NCBI GenBank assembly: GCA_011037195.1
Contig: JAAEAF010003499.1
Coordinates: forward strand, 35,739-99,738
Direction of reading: 5' to 3'
Source of the DNA: Triatoma infestans
Taxonomy: Eukaryota; Arthropoda; Insecta; Hemiptera; Reduviidae
Length of the DNA stretch: 64,000 nt
A program made the translations under genes and the position numbers. Numbering within the stretch: the first letter of the stretch is position 1; every line of letters starts with the position of its first letter. Shown one piece after another: positions 1 to 10,543 of the stretch. Below the pieces are notes generated by a model. That model saw only the letters and a program-made list of their open reading frames with translations. It was not told the origin of the DNA and did not search any database.

Positions 1-275
1 CGAATTCTGAGAATGTATTTTAATTCAGGTTAAAAATATTCTCTCTCTCTCTATAACCTGCTAACTACGGTGTAATCTCAGAACAATAGTGAGGATTAGG
101 CTGAGCTGGCACACCTTTTTAGTTCAAAATGGCGGCCAGCCTCACCACTGTCCAATCATCGAACTCGACGAACACTTAAGCCACGCCCACTTACTCGCTA
201 GCCCACCACTCGCCATAATCACCTTACTCTGGGCGAGAGGGGAATTATTTTTTTATTTTATATGAAAAGAGCTTG
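1..275. other. Unique AT-rich sequence, no gene seen
   Basis: No open frame with recognisable protein content. The stretch 90-235 is less AT-rich than its surroundings and holds an ATTGG/CCAAT-type box and a GC-box-like GCCACGCCCAC, so it could be a promoter remnant or simply old unique DNA. Nothing in the sequence decides between these. Confidence 0.4.
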
Positions 276-345
276 TCTTACCTGCGATTCGATCCTACAA
301 GCTATAGGTTGGAAGTCCATCACCATAACCAGTCGGCCACAATGG
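276..345 (-). repeat. tRNA-like, possible SINE head
   Basis: On the minus strand an A-box-like TGGCCGACTGGTTA is followed about 30 nt later by a B-box-like GGATCGAATCGC, the spacing of an internal RNA polymerase III promoter. The ends do not pair as an acceptor stem, so a working tRNA gene is unlikely; a tRNA-derived SINE head or tRNA pseudogene fits better. No tail or target duplication was identified, so chance resemblance is possible. Confidence 0.35.
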
Positions 346-2985
346 TCCTCTGCTAGCTATAATTTTGCAACGCACACTTCTATTTTAACTCCACCCTCCG
401 CATTATCATAATTTTATTCCCTCCATCCCTCTCACAAAAAATTGAATTATAGTTAAAAGAAAAAATATGACGGAGTGGTATCTAACTTTCTTCACATACA
501 AAATAATATAAACAAGTTTTACTTACCCCTCTCTAAGGCTCCTGCTGCTGCTGCTGCTAGATTGACCCGTACATACCGACCACGCACTGAGTACTAAATT
601 TCAGACAGTACAACTTACTACTAATAACTTTATCTCCACTCGTGTGATCCTGTCAAGCTAATAGCTATATACTCGCGTGTGAAAATAATATCAAGCTAAA
701 TAATTACTGTCTTATTGATTAAAAATATATCGAATATACATATCGATTTATTTGTAACCACTGCCTTCAAGTAAATATATTATTCCCTCTCCAATGACGT
801 CACATAGCCAATGGCATCGCCAGTTTTCATCTGCCACTGCCTTATTTATTATATCATCGCAATATATCGATTGCAAATGTCGATTGTAGGTATCGACATT
901 AAGAATATATTTTATTAATAAGAAAACAAATGTCTACTGCTTCTGCATAAATAAATCGATCACTAATGTGATTTAATAATTGCCATATTAATATATGATT
1001 TTAGAAAAAATTCAGTAGCTCCATGAATCCTAAACAATGGAAATAAAAGAATTAAAGAATTCCTCAAGTATAAAGTTATTAAAAGAGAGCTGAGTTTTTG
1101 ATCATGGAAAATTCCATCTGAGACGCTAAATTCACTTATTATTTTATCATTGTTTACAAAAAAATAACCCCCCCATTTTTCATAGATTTTTTTAAAGCAT
1201 TAACAACAACTTTGCCATGTATATAGAAACAATATTTAATTTTTCCCATAATTTCCCGTGAATCTCAAAGGCACGTTGGAAATCTCGATGAAAATCTCGT
1301 GAACCTAAATCTTAAATTGCCTAAATCTTATCTGCTCTTCAGGAATATGATTTTTTTTTTTATTCTCCGCCCAATTCAGCCAATCGTTTATTTAAATAAT
1401 AATAATAAATATTTTAACTAGGTCATTAACAAGAGAGCTATACTATACTAATAGTGGTGAGCTAAAGTAGACGATGTTTCTTATGTATCATTTTCATGTT
1501 AAATTTCCCCTAGCCTACAGGAACATTTTCTGTGGCAAATATAGTGTTAAAAATATTCAACAGATTGCGCAGCCAGTTTGGAGATAGTAAATTAGAATAC
1601 TCATTTATGTGTTCCACCATAATAATTTACATATTACGTGTTTTAGCTTTCAATCGAGGTTATATCGGATTTATTATTTTTTTAAAGAATTCCTTATTTG
1701 ACGTAAATCGTCTAACATAAATTCGAACATGACTTTATCAAATAGATTTGTGTCTTTTTTGGCGGTTTGCTCTCGTAAAAGACTCGTAATGATTTTTTTT
1801 TAACCAGAAATACTTACTGCATTTCTTATAAACTTATCATTACCTACAAAAGACCATTTATCAGTTATACGAAACATTGCACATTAATTTGTATTTTTTA
1901 TTTCTTTTTTTAATTTTCTCAAGTTAATAAAAAAAAAAAGAAAAGAAACTACACTTCATTTTATGTTCCATAATTCCATGACTTAAACATATCACTTATT
2001 TACAATGATGTTTTCCAGCTTGTTATCTGTGATAAGAAACTTTATATCTATAAGCAGCCATAATTTAAATATTTAATAATTATTTTTATTTTTATGAAAT
2101 AAATTCCAAGACTTTATTTCATAAAGTTTCTTATCATATTCTACATTATCACAAATCAAACTTTATTTAAAATGATAATCTGGAAATAATTTTATATATT
2201 TTAATAAATAAAATAAAATATGAATATATTTAAATATGGAGATATAATAAAGAAGTATATATATATATATAAAGCTTGTTTATATACAAAGTGTAGCAAA
2301 TGAAAAAGGTTAAACAAACCGGAATCTGAGGCGCATCTAATCTGACACGATTTTTTTTTGCTTATTTTTTGCACCTGTCTCTGCATAAAAGGAGTTATGT
2401 TCTTATTTAATAATTTTTTTTTTTTTCTTTCCACTTTACGTCAAATAATACTCTAGTTCTCTTTTTTTTATTTATTTATTTATTTATTTAATTTTATGCA
2501 TTTAACCTAAATGAATTTTGCATCCGCATTTTTTTATTAAACTCCATTTTGAAAAAATTTTTTTTTTTTTTTGGTTAAACTTTTTAGTATTATCAAGTAT
2601 AGGCTTTTTCTATTGCAGTTTTTTTTTTTTTTTTAAATTAAACTAATTTACGTTGATATTACATGATCAGTGACGTACTATTGTGGAACTGTTTTCTTTT
2701 ATTATCTCACGAGGAAGATAATATAGCATTTCGTATCAGATTTTAGAAATATAAACTTTCAGGTTCTTCGAAAAACTTTTATAGCCCTTGAGTAGGAATT
2801 ATATATTTCAAAACTGAAAATTACAAAAAAAAAAAAAATCAGACTTAATGTTCTGTTTCTCATAGCTATTGCCGGAATATAAAAAGTTTCATTCAAAATC
2901 GTTTAATCTTGCAATTTTTTTTTTTTTTTTCATTTTTCGCGACTGTCTCACAAAAGGCTTCATTATTTTTCTTAAATTTTTGATA
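346..2985. other. Non-coding AT-rich stretch with simple repeats
   Basis: No coding region was recognised. It contains a short (CTG)n run near 542, many T homopolymers, a (TA)n run near 2257-2271 and a (TTTA)n run near 2467-2491. A cluster of ATCGAT-like motifs and a CRE/CCAAT pair at 720-960 is listed separately. The open frames here are low-complexity translations. Confidence 0.6.
795..812. promoter_or_regulatory. CRE palindrome beside a CCAAT box
   Basis: TGACGTCA (795-802), the full cyclic-AMP response element palindrome, lies six bases before CCAAT (808-812). Several ATCGAT/TATCGA motifs resembling the insect DRE occur around 727-960. Such combinations occur in animal promoters, but no transcript start or downstream exon is visible, so function is only inferred. 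Confidence 0.25.
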
Positions 2986-3025
2986 TACGAGGCATGTCCA
3001 GTAAGAGGCATAACCTCTCAGTTTT

Positions 3026-3800
3026 ATGAAAGTTCCGTTGAGTTATGTAAAAAGGCAGGCAAGGCTCGTCAGCTTCAGTAATTGGGCACAAGAATGGCGC
3101 CTAACTCCGCAAGGAGAAACAACTAAAATGTTTTTCCCTAGCGTACAGTCAAGACTGAAAATGAAATTGTTTCATTCTTATAAGTTGACGATGGTATTGA
3201 CAGGTCATGGTAAAAACAAGCTTTACCTACACCGATTTCACATTACTGAAAGTCCTAATTGCCTTTGCGAGTTTCAGGTTCCACAATCTTGGCATCATAT
3301 ACTGTTCGATTGTCCACTTTTTGACCAGCCACGATCGAAGTTAATTCGCTTCGTGGTAATGCAAGGAAGAGGTTGGCCACTTTCTGAACGCGAGTTGCTC
3401 ACTGACTATACTGATCAATTTTTTAATTTTATCAATTCTTTGAACTTAGACTTACTGTGAACAAATAATGACTTAATATTAAAAGAGCAGTACTTTGTTG
3501 TATCTGACCATGTAAATACTAAAATTTATTTAAAATTCTTGTACTTCTACCTTGTTTTCAAATTCCATTCCATAACTGATTTATTTAATGTCAGTACTTA
3601 CTTAAGTGACTGTTATTAATCATTTTATAATTAATTTTAAGATGTTGAGTATTTACCGAAATTAATTATATGTAAATATTATGTTAATGTATTTTAATTG
3701 TATAAAATCTTGATTGTAATGATTTACTAAAAACCTGTTATCAATAGGGGCACAGGCTGCAAATAAATAATAATAAAAATAATAATAAAAAAAAAAAAAA
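3026..3800 (+). pseudogene. LINE ORF2 C-terminal fragment with 3' tail
   Basis: The open frame to 3460 encodes the cysteine/histidine-rich C-terminus typical of insect non-LTR retrotransposon ORF2 proteins. LTGHG...YLHRF is followed by a spaced SPNCLCE...H..FDCP module, the putative zinc knuckle after the RT/RNase H region. Everything upstream is missing (5' truncation). After the stop come about 300 bp of AT-rich 3' UTR and a tail of AATA/A repeats ending near 3800. It has inserted inside the mariner at 2988-4564. It belongs to the same family as the fragment at 51365-53470. The exact 5' junction, around 3020-3040, is uncertain. Confidence 0.75.
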
Positions 3801-3802
3801 CA

Positions 3803-4454
3803 CTCCTCTCAATGCAGGTGGTGAACCGGGGTATTAATTTTTTGATGCCTTCCTCGAAGTAGTTTCCCGCCAACCCCTTCGTTCACTTCTCCACCACCCC
3901 CTTCACCTCCTCGTCGGTTGAAAACCTTTTTCCACCCATGTGCAGCTTCAGGGAGGTAAAGAGATAGTAATCTGAAAGTGCTAGGTCAGGGGAATGCGCG
4001 GGATGGTTTAGGACATCCCATTTAAACGAGGCAAGCAGTAGTGTGTGGTCTGGCATTGTCGTGCAGCAGGCAGACTCCCTTTGTAAGCATGCCTCTCCTT
4101 TTGTTCTGAATCGCCCTCCGCAATTTTTTTAGAGTCTCACAGTATCTTGCAGAGTTGATGGTCTCCCCTTGAGGCATATATTCAATTAAAATTATGCCTT
4201 GGCAGTCCCAAAACCCGGATGCCATGATTTTTTTCTTGGCTGAAATTTTGGTTTTGAACATTTTGGCGGTGGGTGAAGAAGTGTGACGCCACTTTTTGAG
4301 ACTGCCTTTTGGTTTCAGGTGTGTAGTGTGCAACCCAAGTTTCATCTCCAGTAATGATGGAGCCGAGAAATTCATCTCCATGGAGTTTGTAGCGTCTCAA
4401 AAACTCTTGCCCGACCTTGAATATTTCACACTTGGCGGGAGATTGGATTGACAT
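3803..4454 (-). pseudogene. Mariner transposase, C-terminal two thirds
   Basis: Minus-strand translation gives the three catalytic blocks of a mariner DD34D transposase in order. They are ITGDETWVAHYTPETKRQS (first Asp, about 4330-4350), then after a frameshift LLHDNARPHT (second Asp, about 4035-4065), then HSPDLALSDYYLF (third Asp, about 3960-4000). The tail continues with GGKRFSTDEEVK and an in-frame stop where the family usually has Trp. The N-terminal helix-turn-helix region is absent. It is not expected to make active enzyme. Confidence 0.85.
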
Positions 4455-4567
4455 TTTTCACGAAACATATTGTCACGTCTACATTGTCGTGTAGCCAACA
4501 TGTCGAAAACAAAATCCCTCCGGCCGTGAGAGCCTCAGTACACTTACTTTCTGGACATGCCTCGTAC

Positions 4568-5205
4568 ATTTGCTATTCTTATATGAACCTATTCTTTTAT
4601 TATGACTTTAGGGCTTCCTCTGTAGTCAATATTCAGTATGTTGTTCACCATACTCAGTACGACCATAAGACAATTAAATTTGTCTACGAATTTGAAATTT
4701 AACAAAAATCAGGAATTTATAAAAAATATTTTTAGACACTTTTTCAGGGCAAATTGAATCTTATGCTTAAAAATTTATTCATCTAAATTAAATCTTTTTT
4801 TTTTCTTTTTTTTTTGCGATAAGGTACAATTCATTTATAGAGAGAGACAAAGGTTTAATCTCTGACTGGATAATTGTTTTGTTATCTCTAATAGATTTAT
4901 TGATTCTTCAAATTTTTAACTTATCTAAGTTATTCATATCTTAATTTTTTGTTTGTATTAATTAAAGAATGGTTTATGTGTGATATTTTCTTTAACTATT
5001 TAATCAAAGAATCATAGATAGATTCATAGACACTGCATATTCTTTGTTCATTAACATCAAACCAATACTTATACATTTCTCAAGATTGGCAAAATTTCGA
5101 TTGGACTTATTTTTAATTTTTATTTTATTACAATTTGTAAATATTACGTAATTATTACAAGTTTGTTAATATACAGTGTTTTCATTAGATTTATTAATTA
5201 TATTA
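4568..5205. other. AT-rich, nothing recognised
   Basis: Apart from T-runs near 4795 and 4805, no repeat, RNA or coding feature could be supported. The open frame running into it from 4448 is antisense to the mariner and has no recognisable content. Confidence 0.6.
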
Positions 5206-6330
5206 AAAGGTCCCGGGAGACGATCTAATTCCCAATATTGTCATAAAAAAAACGGCCTCTGAAAGGTCTTGCATTCCTAACTGGGATCTTCAATACTTGT
5301 CTTCGATTAGGATATTTTCCCAAACAGTGGAAGAATGCTATAGTGATAGTATTTCACAAAGCTGGTAAGCCAAGAAGCGATCCTAACAGCTATCGCCCTA
5401 TCGTCTCTTAAACTCTCTCTCCAAAATATTAGAAAAAATAAAATACAAACGACTCTTAAAACACTTGACAGACTCTAACACAATCCCACCTCATCAGTTC
5501 GGATTCAGACAAAAACACTCACCACTACACCAACTAAAAAGAGTCACAGAACACATTGTACACAATTTTGAGGAAAGAAAATACACGGCAGCAATATTTC
5601 TTGACGTAGCTGCTGTATTTGATACTGTTTGGCACTCTGGACTACTTTACAAACTTACAAACACAAACACATCAACCTAACCTAATTCGAATAATAGGAT
5701 CCTTCTTACAAGACAGAACATTCCAGGTAAGACTCAACAATACATTCAGTACAGAAAGACAAATACTAGCGGGACTATCACAAGGGGTAATCATGAGCCC
5801 AATACTCTTCAACCTCTACTGCTCGGACATACCTGAACCTACTACAGCGACATTAGCTACCTACGCGGACGATACCATGTGAGTCTCATCCAATTAACGA
5901 AAGCATTACTGACTTACAAACATCAATAGACTGTATATCTGGCTGGTTTCACCGATGGAAGCTAAAGTTAAATCCATCTAAAACTGAAGCGAAAATCTTC
6001 GCTCTCATTCGAAATGAAGACCTTCGCCTATTAACAGTTGACAACCAGGAAATTCCCTGGAAACAAAAAGACCAAGGAGTGCGTTATCTGGGCGTAATCC
6101 TTGATACAAGACTCACCTGGAGACTACACATTACACTCTAAACTGCAACAAGCATACACCCGACTGAAACAACTCTACCCACTCATTAACAGAAACACAC
6201 CACTCAAACATTCCTGCACCACACTACTCTATAAAACTCTCCTTAGACCTCTCCTGACATACGCCTGTCCAGAATGGATAACAGCTAGCAACACTTTCCA
6301 AAACAAGGTACTACGAATTGCACTAAACGG
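5206..6330 (+). pseudogene. Jockey-like LINE reverse transcriptase
   Basis: A decayed reverse transcriptase runs through all three forward frames. It shows FPKQWKNA...PNSYRPIVS (5310-5410), then HQFGFRQKHS and a palm motif around DVAAVFDTVWH (about 5605-5640). Next come GLSQGVIMSPILFNLY (about 5775-5820) and the catalytic TYADDT (about 5860-5880), then YLGVILDTRLTW (about 6085-6120). Several frameshifts and stops break it. Family knowledge places these motifs in Jockey-type non-LTR elements. The end near 6330 is an abrupt junction with an LTR-like repeat. Confidence 0.85.
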
Positions 6331-6333
6331 TGG

Positions 6334-6690
6334 CGTGAGCGGTTTTGTAAAAGAGTTTTGTAATTATATATGTTTAAGAGAGTGAAGTATCAGAAATAAG
6401 AAAGTAGTCACCACTGCTAACAATAAATATATTCTATTAAAATAGTAACTACAAGTTATTTGCAAGATATTATAAACTTATTAATATGCACTGATGCTAG
6501 GAGAGCGAAAAACAAGTGTTCTGCTTCAGTGTCTACAACAAACTCTATCTTAATAAACGATCTAGAATAAAGGCAAATTTCTATCGCTGGCATGAGTTTA
6601 AGAGAGCGATTCCTGAAGTAAGTGTTCTGGCTTTGAAAGCAGAACGCAGACTGTCCGAAAGAATACCTTCTCTTACAAAACAGTTGGCCA
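6334..6690 (+). repeat. Solo-LTR-like repeat, copy L1 (partial)
   Basis: It starts GAGCGGTTTTG, includes AATAAATATATT (a possible polyadenylation signal) and continues to a conserved GAATACCTTCTCTTAC block. It aligns along its length with the copies at 60423-60863 (reverse) and 30086-30432. It is truncated at both ends, abutting a Jockey-like fragment on the left and a Helentron-like fragment on the right. The family is non-coding and is bounded by TG...CA in the best copies. Confidence 0.55.
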
Positions 6691-6699
6691 AGTGGCGTC

Positions 6700-6990
6700 G
6701 TATTAATAAAGTGCTATTTCAGTTTATTACACAATTCTATCATCTAAGAAATATTAATTACAATTAAATATATTGTTGAAATTCCGAATTTGAAAAAAAA
6801 TCGCATGACCGGAAGTGCGTTTTAACTAGGAAGTATTTTTTCAATTTTTCCGATTTTCTCCATAAAAACATCGACGAATTTTCATTAAATTTTATATACT
6901 AACTATAAAATTTGTCAATCACAATTTTGAAAAAATGGTGTAAGAGAAAATTGCGTGAGTGCATCACACCAGATTTGTTTTTTTTTTTTT
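6700..6990 (+). mobile_element. Helentron-like repeat, 3' end fragment
   Basis: It contains one internal monomer with the ACCGGAAGTGCG hallmark (about 6809), a variant of the 3' subterminal repeat (GTGTAAGAGAAAAT) and a decayed terminal stem-loop GCGTGAGTGCATCACAC, ending in CAGAT followed by T residues. The start coincides with the truncated end of the LTR-like copy, a composite junction. Confidence 0.65.
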
Positions 6991-7588
6991 ATATAATAGT
7001 GAGCATCAAAGTATTATATTTTTGGTGGGAACTCAATTTTAAAATTACCACAAAATCATAAAGAGAAATTTAGCCAATTAAATACTTTCAGAATGATACA
7101 TTGTAACAACTTAACACAATGGAACACCAGAATCGCATATTTGAATATCAACTGGCTAAAGTAGAGAGAGAGGAGGTAACTGCTGTCAATTTTCCGACAA
7201 AGCATTTCCGCTCAATTTTCCCATTCACTTTCATTCCCTTACCACTTGAGTGTATCAAAAAAAAAAAAAAAAATGAACAGGCATATATGTTTTAGTTTAC
7301 AAACTTACTCATAGAACGCGCTTGTACTAACGATAACTTAATTCAGTAATTACCTAGACATTCCCCATAAAAAGTGGATTTAATGCAAAAATCATTCACA
7401 GAAACATAAAAATTTTATTTCACACTAGGTTATCTTTGTTTGTTCAGTATAATAAATACTTTTTATTAAAATAGTTCTTATTATTAATTATAGCTACAGT
7501 GCAGTTCCTTTATAGCTGAGGCAGTTGTTATTACTATAAATCAGTCATTAGGAAACGCCGCGGTTACAGTGTATACACAACTTAATTT

Positions 7589-7620
<32 letters not shown>

Positions 7621-7824
7621 TTAATTAATACTACCAATTAAACTCTTATTTATAAATCTCAGACTAGACTTATGGTAATGTATGCGATAATAATATATAT
7701 TTTTATAAATTCAAACACAACGCTGTTATGATGTAAGATTTGGCTTATTTGAAGAGTATGTGTTTTGTTCAGTGCCAACATTTATTTTGGTGTGGTCCTC
7801 GCTATAAATGTATTGCAAGATTAG
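6991..7824. other. Non-coding, (ATT)n microsatellite
   Basis: AT-rich without coding signal. It holds an A-run near 7258-7273 and a (TTA)n block at about 7593-7620. Nothing else is recognised. Confidence 0.55.
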
Positions 7825-8119
7825 TATACATCTAACATATTTACATTTTGGGACACCATAATATTAATTTGGTTTTTAGTAATGTAGACTGCAATACTTT
7901 GTAGAATTTAAGTAGTTAAATTAAGAGCAAAATATTACTTGTATTTTTTTTTTTTTTTTTTTTTTTACGCAAGTGTACGGTACTTTAACTTTATCTCACT
8001 GCTCGTGATCGTGCCAATATTACAACTGTTAATTTTACAGTGTATATACACGTTCAAGAGATCTCTCTGCGCCTGAAAAATGTATTAACGAAAAAAATAA
8101 AAAATAAACTTTTTTTTCT

Positions 8120-8600
8120 GGATATCGGAATCAGGAGATAGTTATCCTATCCGATAGTCAGGCGGCCATTAAAACACTGAGTTCTTATGTTATCAGTTCT
8201 AAAATGGTATGGGAATGCCTAGGTAAGCTCAACGACCTAGGCAGAAGAAATAAAGTAACCCTATATTGGGTGCCGAGACATGTTGGCGTGAAAGGCAATG
8301 AGATAGCCGACACCCTGGCAAAAGAAGGCGCTGTGTCTCCTCTCATTGGGCCAGAACCCCTTTTGTGGAGTCAGCGATCAAGTATTCTTAGAAGAAATCA
8401 AGAAGGAGGAGGTGGCGAAAAGAGCTCGTATCTGGAACACCATTCCCAGGACTGAGGCAGGCCAAGGTCTGTCTGAGTGGTTATAACCAGGAAAGGTCGA
8501 AAGCGTGCAACAGTATGAGTAAGAACAGGATCCGTATTCTTACGGGATTCCTTACGGGGCATTGCAGACTCAGGGAACACCTGAGGAAGAGCTTGGCCTG
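8120..8600 (+). pseudogene. LINE RNase H and C-terminal fragment
   Basis: The frame at about 8120-8455 gives VILSDSQAAIKTL (the RNase H Asp motif) and then WVPRHVGVKGNEIADTLA, the C-terminal RNase H block with conserved His, Asn and Asp. After frameshifts ILTGFLTGHCRLREHLRK appears at 8530-8590, the start of the ORF2 C-terminal zinc-binding region. The reverse transcriptase is missing. It is non-functional and forms one side of the inverted duplication. Confidence 0.8.
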
Positions 8601-8604
8601 CGGG

Positions 8605-8885
8605 CTCATCTACAGCACCCTCTCCAGGTTGAGCTCCCTAAGGAATCCCAAAATCCTGGAAAGTTCTAGGATGGGTATTTCCTTCTCCCCTATCTGGTAA
8701 CGGCCCACACTACTAAATCTTCTTTGATTGACGGCATCACAGTCTGTTAGGAGATATATCGGAGTTTCCTTCATCTCTCCACAGAATCTGCATGTGCCAT
8801 CATCTTCTAGGCCAAGCTTTCTCAGTTGTTCCCTGAGTCTACAAACAATGCCCTGTAAGGAATCCCGTAAGATTACAAGAAAATT
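8605..8885 (-). pseudogene. LINE ORF2 C-terminus, inverted copy
   Basis: Reading leftward it gives GIVCRLREQLRKLGLED, then CRFCGEMKETPIYLLTDCDAV, the Cys/His module that ends insect RNase H-bearing LINE ORF2 proteins. Its first 60 bp match 8543-8597 in reverse complement. It is therefore the second copy of the same LINE tail, in opposite orientation. Confidence 0.75.
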
Positions 8886-9261
8886 TTTCAAAGTATTGCG
8901 GTCTACATTACTAAAAAGCAAATTATGCTGTTCAAAAATGTAAATATATTAGATGTATACTAATCTGAAGTGTCTTTCCATTTTGTATAGATTCTATCGT
9001 GTATATAATACTACTAAGAATCGGACGTGTTATCCGAGTTTGAAGATGTAATGGTATGTGAATCACTAAAAATTCATCGGATCCAAAGAACGAAGAATCA
9101 AGTAGTTACTCGCTACCTAGGGCAGATTAGGGTGGGATACTCTATATATATACAACCGAGCTAGCCCTACAAAAGGAACAGTTTTACGACAGTTTACGAG
9201 TTTACAAACAATCAGCCACTTTCTACTGCCTTCTCGTCACTCAGCCAGTCTATATATATAT

Positions 9262-10160
9262 AATTCAATAAGTATCGTTTCAAATCGCTGTAGCTCAGAA
9301 ACGGTTTGTTTAATCAATACAATAGTTTCAATTAGCGTTCTTGTCAGTTTCTTTAATCAATACAACAGTTTCTCATCAGCTGTCCGAGAGTTTTTGGTAA
9401 GCATAACCTCAAATGTATCCAGTTAACAATAGCGAGTCCGCTCGAGCATTGCACCTCGGAAGAGCAACGCTCAGTGATTAGATTTTTAGTTGCAGAGGAT
9501 ATCATAGATAGTGAAATCCACGGAAGAATGTTGAAAGTGTACGGGAATAATTGTTTGAATCGTTCGAACGTTTACAAATGGGTAGAACAGTTTAAAAGTG
9601 GCCGAGTAAATGTCTGTGATGAGCAACGAAGTGGACGACCGGATGAAGATCCTCTCTCGAATCTTGCATTAACGCGTTAATTCAGGACAACAGGCGTATT
9701 ACTGTTGAACTGATAGCTAAAGCAGTACACGCGAGTGTTGGAACTGTCCATAACATTATTGAGAATAGGCTGTAGTACAAGAAAACTAGTGCGAGATAGG
9801 TTCCAAGACAACTTACGGACGCCCACAAAGAAATTGGGGCAGGAAATCCATCCACATCTCCCCTACAGCTACGACCTCACCCCATCGGACTTCCATTTGT
9901 TTGGACCCCTTAAAGAGGCTCTACATAGGAAACATTTTCAATCCAATGAAGAAGTTGAAAATCAGGCGCAAAACTGGCTTCGAGATCAACCCAAAGAATT
10001 TTATGCCAGACGTATACACAAATTAGAAGAACGATGGGACAAGTGTATAAATGTTGTTGGGGACTATACTTTGACTAAAGTAGCCAAAGTTTTCGATTGA
10101 TTAAATAAATTGTTTTTGAGCTACAGCGATTTGTCTCGTTACTTATTGAATGACCGTCGT
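9262..10160 (+). mobile_element. Mariner-like element, internally deleted
   Basis: The termini are inverted copies sharing TTCAATAAGTA and CAAATCGCTGTAGCTCA (left about 9264-9298, right about 10121-10152), with TA-rich DNA outside. The outermost ~10 bp seen on the right (ACGACGGTC when read inward) is missing on the left. The transposase between them is deleted in the middle, so the element could move only with enzyme supplied in trans. Confidence 0.8.
9440..10100 (+). pseudogene. Mariner transposase missing its catalytic centre
   Basis: The first part (about 9440-9680) is the paired helix-turn-helix N-terminus: EEQRSVIRFLVAEDI, NRSNVYKWVEQFKSGR and CDEQRSGRP. After a stop and frame changes the second part (about 9810-10100) shows LPYSYDLTPSDFHLFGPLK, the third catalytic Asp block, and the C-terminal FQSNEEVENQAQNWL...WDKCINVVGDY. 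The GDETW and HDNARPH blocks holding the first two catalytic Asp residues are absent, so about a third of the gene is deleted. Confidence 0.85.
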
Positions 10161-10298
10161 ATATATATTGCTACCTAACTTCTATATCTTGTAAAGTCTT
10201 GGCAGTTTGTGTGTTCTTTCATTATACAGTGTAGAGCATATATTCTAGTTTATTTCTCTAAAACCCAATCTCTCTAATTCTGACTCCTTCTCACATCC

Positions 10299-10300
<2 letters not shown>

Positions 10301-10335
<35 letters not shown>
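10301..10335. repeat. (TA)n microsatellite
   Basis: About 17 TA units next to the right arm of the inverted-repeat element. Confidence 0.95.
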
Positions 10336-10342
<7 letters not shown>

Positions 10343-10543
10343 GACTGGCTGAGTGACGTGAAGGCAATAGACTGTTGCTGGCTTGTTGTTAACTCGTCGT
10401 AAACTGTTGTAAAACTGTTCCTTTTGTAGGGCTAGCTCGGATAATATATATATATACAGAATCTCTCACCTTAATCTGGCCTAGGTAGCGGAGTAACTAG
10501 ATTGATTCTTCGTTCTTTGAGTCCTACGAATCTTTAGTGATTC

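Larger units (their letters stand above)
2988..4564 (-). mobile_element. Mariner-like element split by a LINE
   Basis: Both ends carry matching inverted termini beginning CGAGGCATGTCCAG, each next to a TA dinucleotide (2986-2987 and 4565-4566), as expected for mariner insertion. The transposase reads on the minus strand. Only about 110 bp separates the high-coordinate terminus from the first recognisable transposase block, so the N-terminal DNA-binding half is deleted. A LINE 3' end of about 0.77 kb has inserted near the other terminus. The element is dead: N-terminal deletion, a frameshift and a stop in the last third. Confidence 0.8.
7830..8975. repeat. Imperfect inverted duplication with LINE ends
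   Basis: The left arm (about 7830-7905) is the reverse complement of about 8890-8975; both carry ATTAGTATACATCTAA and TTTTTAGTAATGTAGAC. Inside, the plus strand carries an RNase H and C-terminal LINE fragment, while 8610-8880 carries the same C-terminus on the minus strand, so the two protein fragments meet tail to tail. The right arm lacks the RNase H part, so it looks like an inverted duplication that later lost internal sequence. Confidence 0.65.
9060..10543. mobile_element. Inverted-repeat element enclosing a mariner
   Basis: Outer arms of about 205 bp (9060-9262 and 10331-10543) are clear reverse complements. Both contain CAAAGAACGAAGAATCAA, GAGCTAGCCCTACAAAAGG and CACTCAGCCAGTCT, and both start GAATCACTAAA. 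The arms are non-coding and belong to no family I recognise. Between them lie a mariner-like element and about 170 bp of other sequence including a (TA)n block at 10301-10335. Confidence 0.7.
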
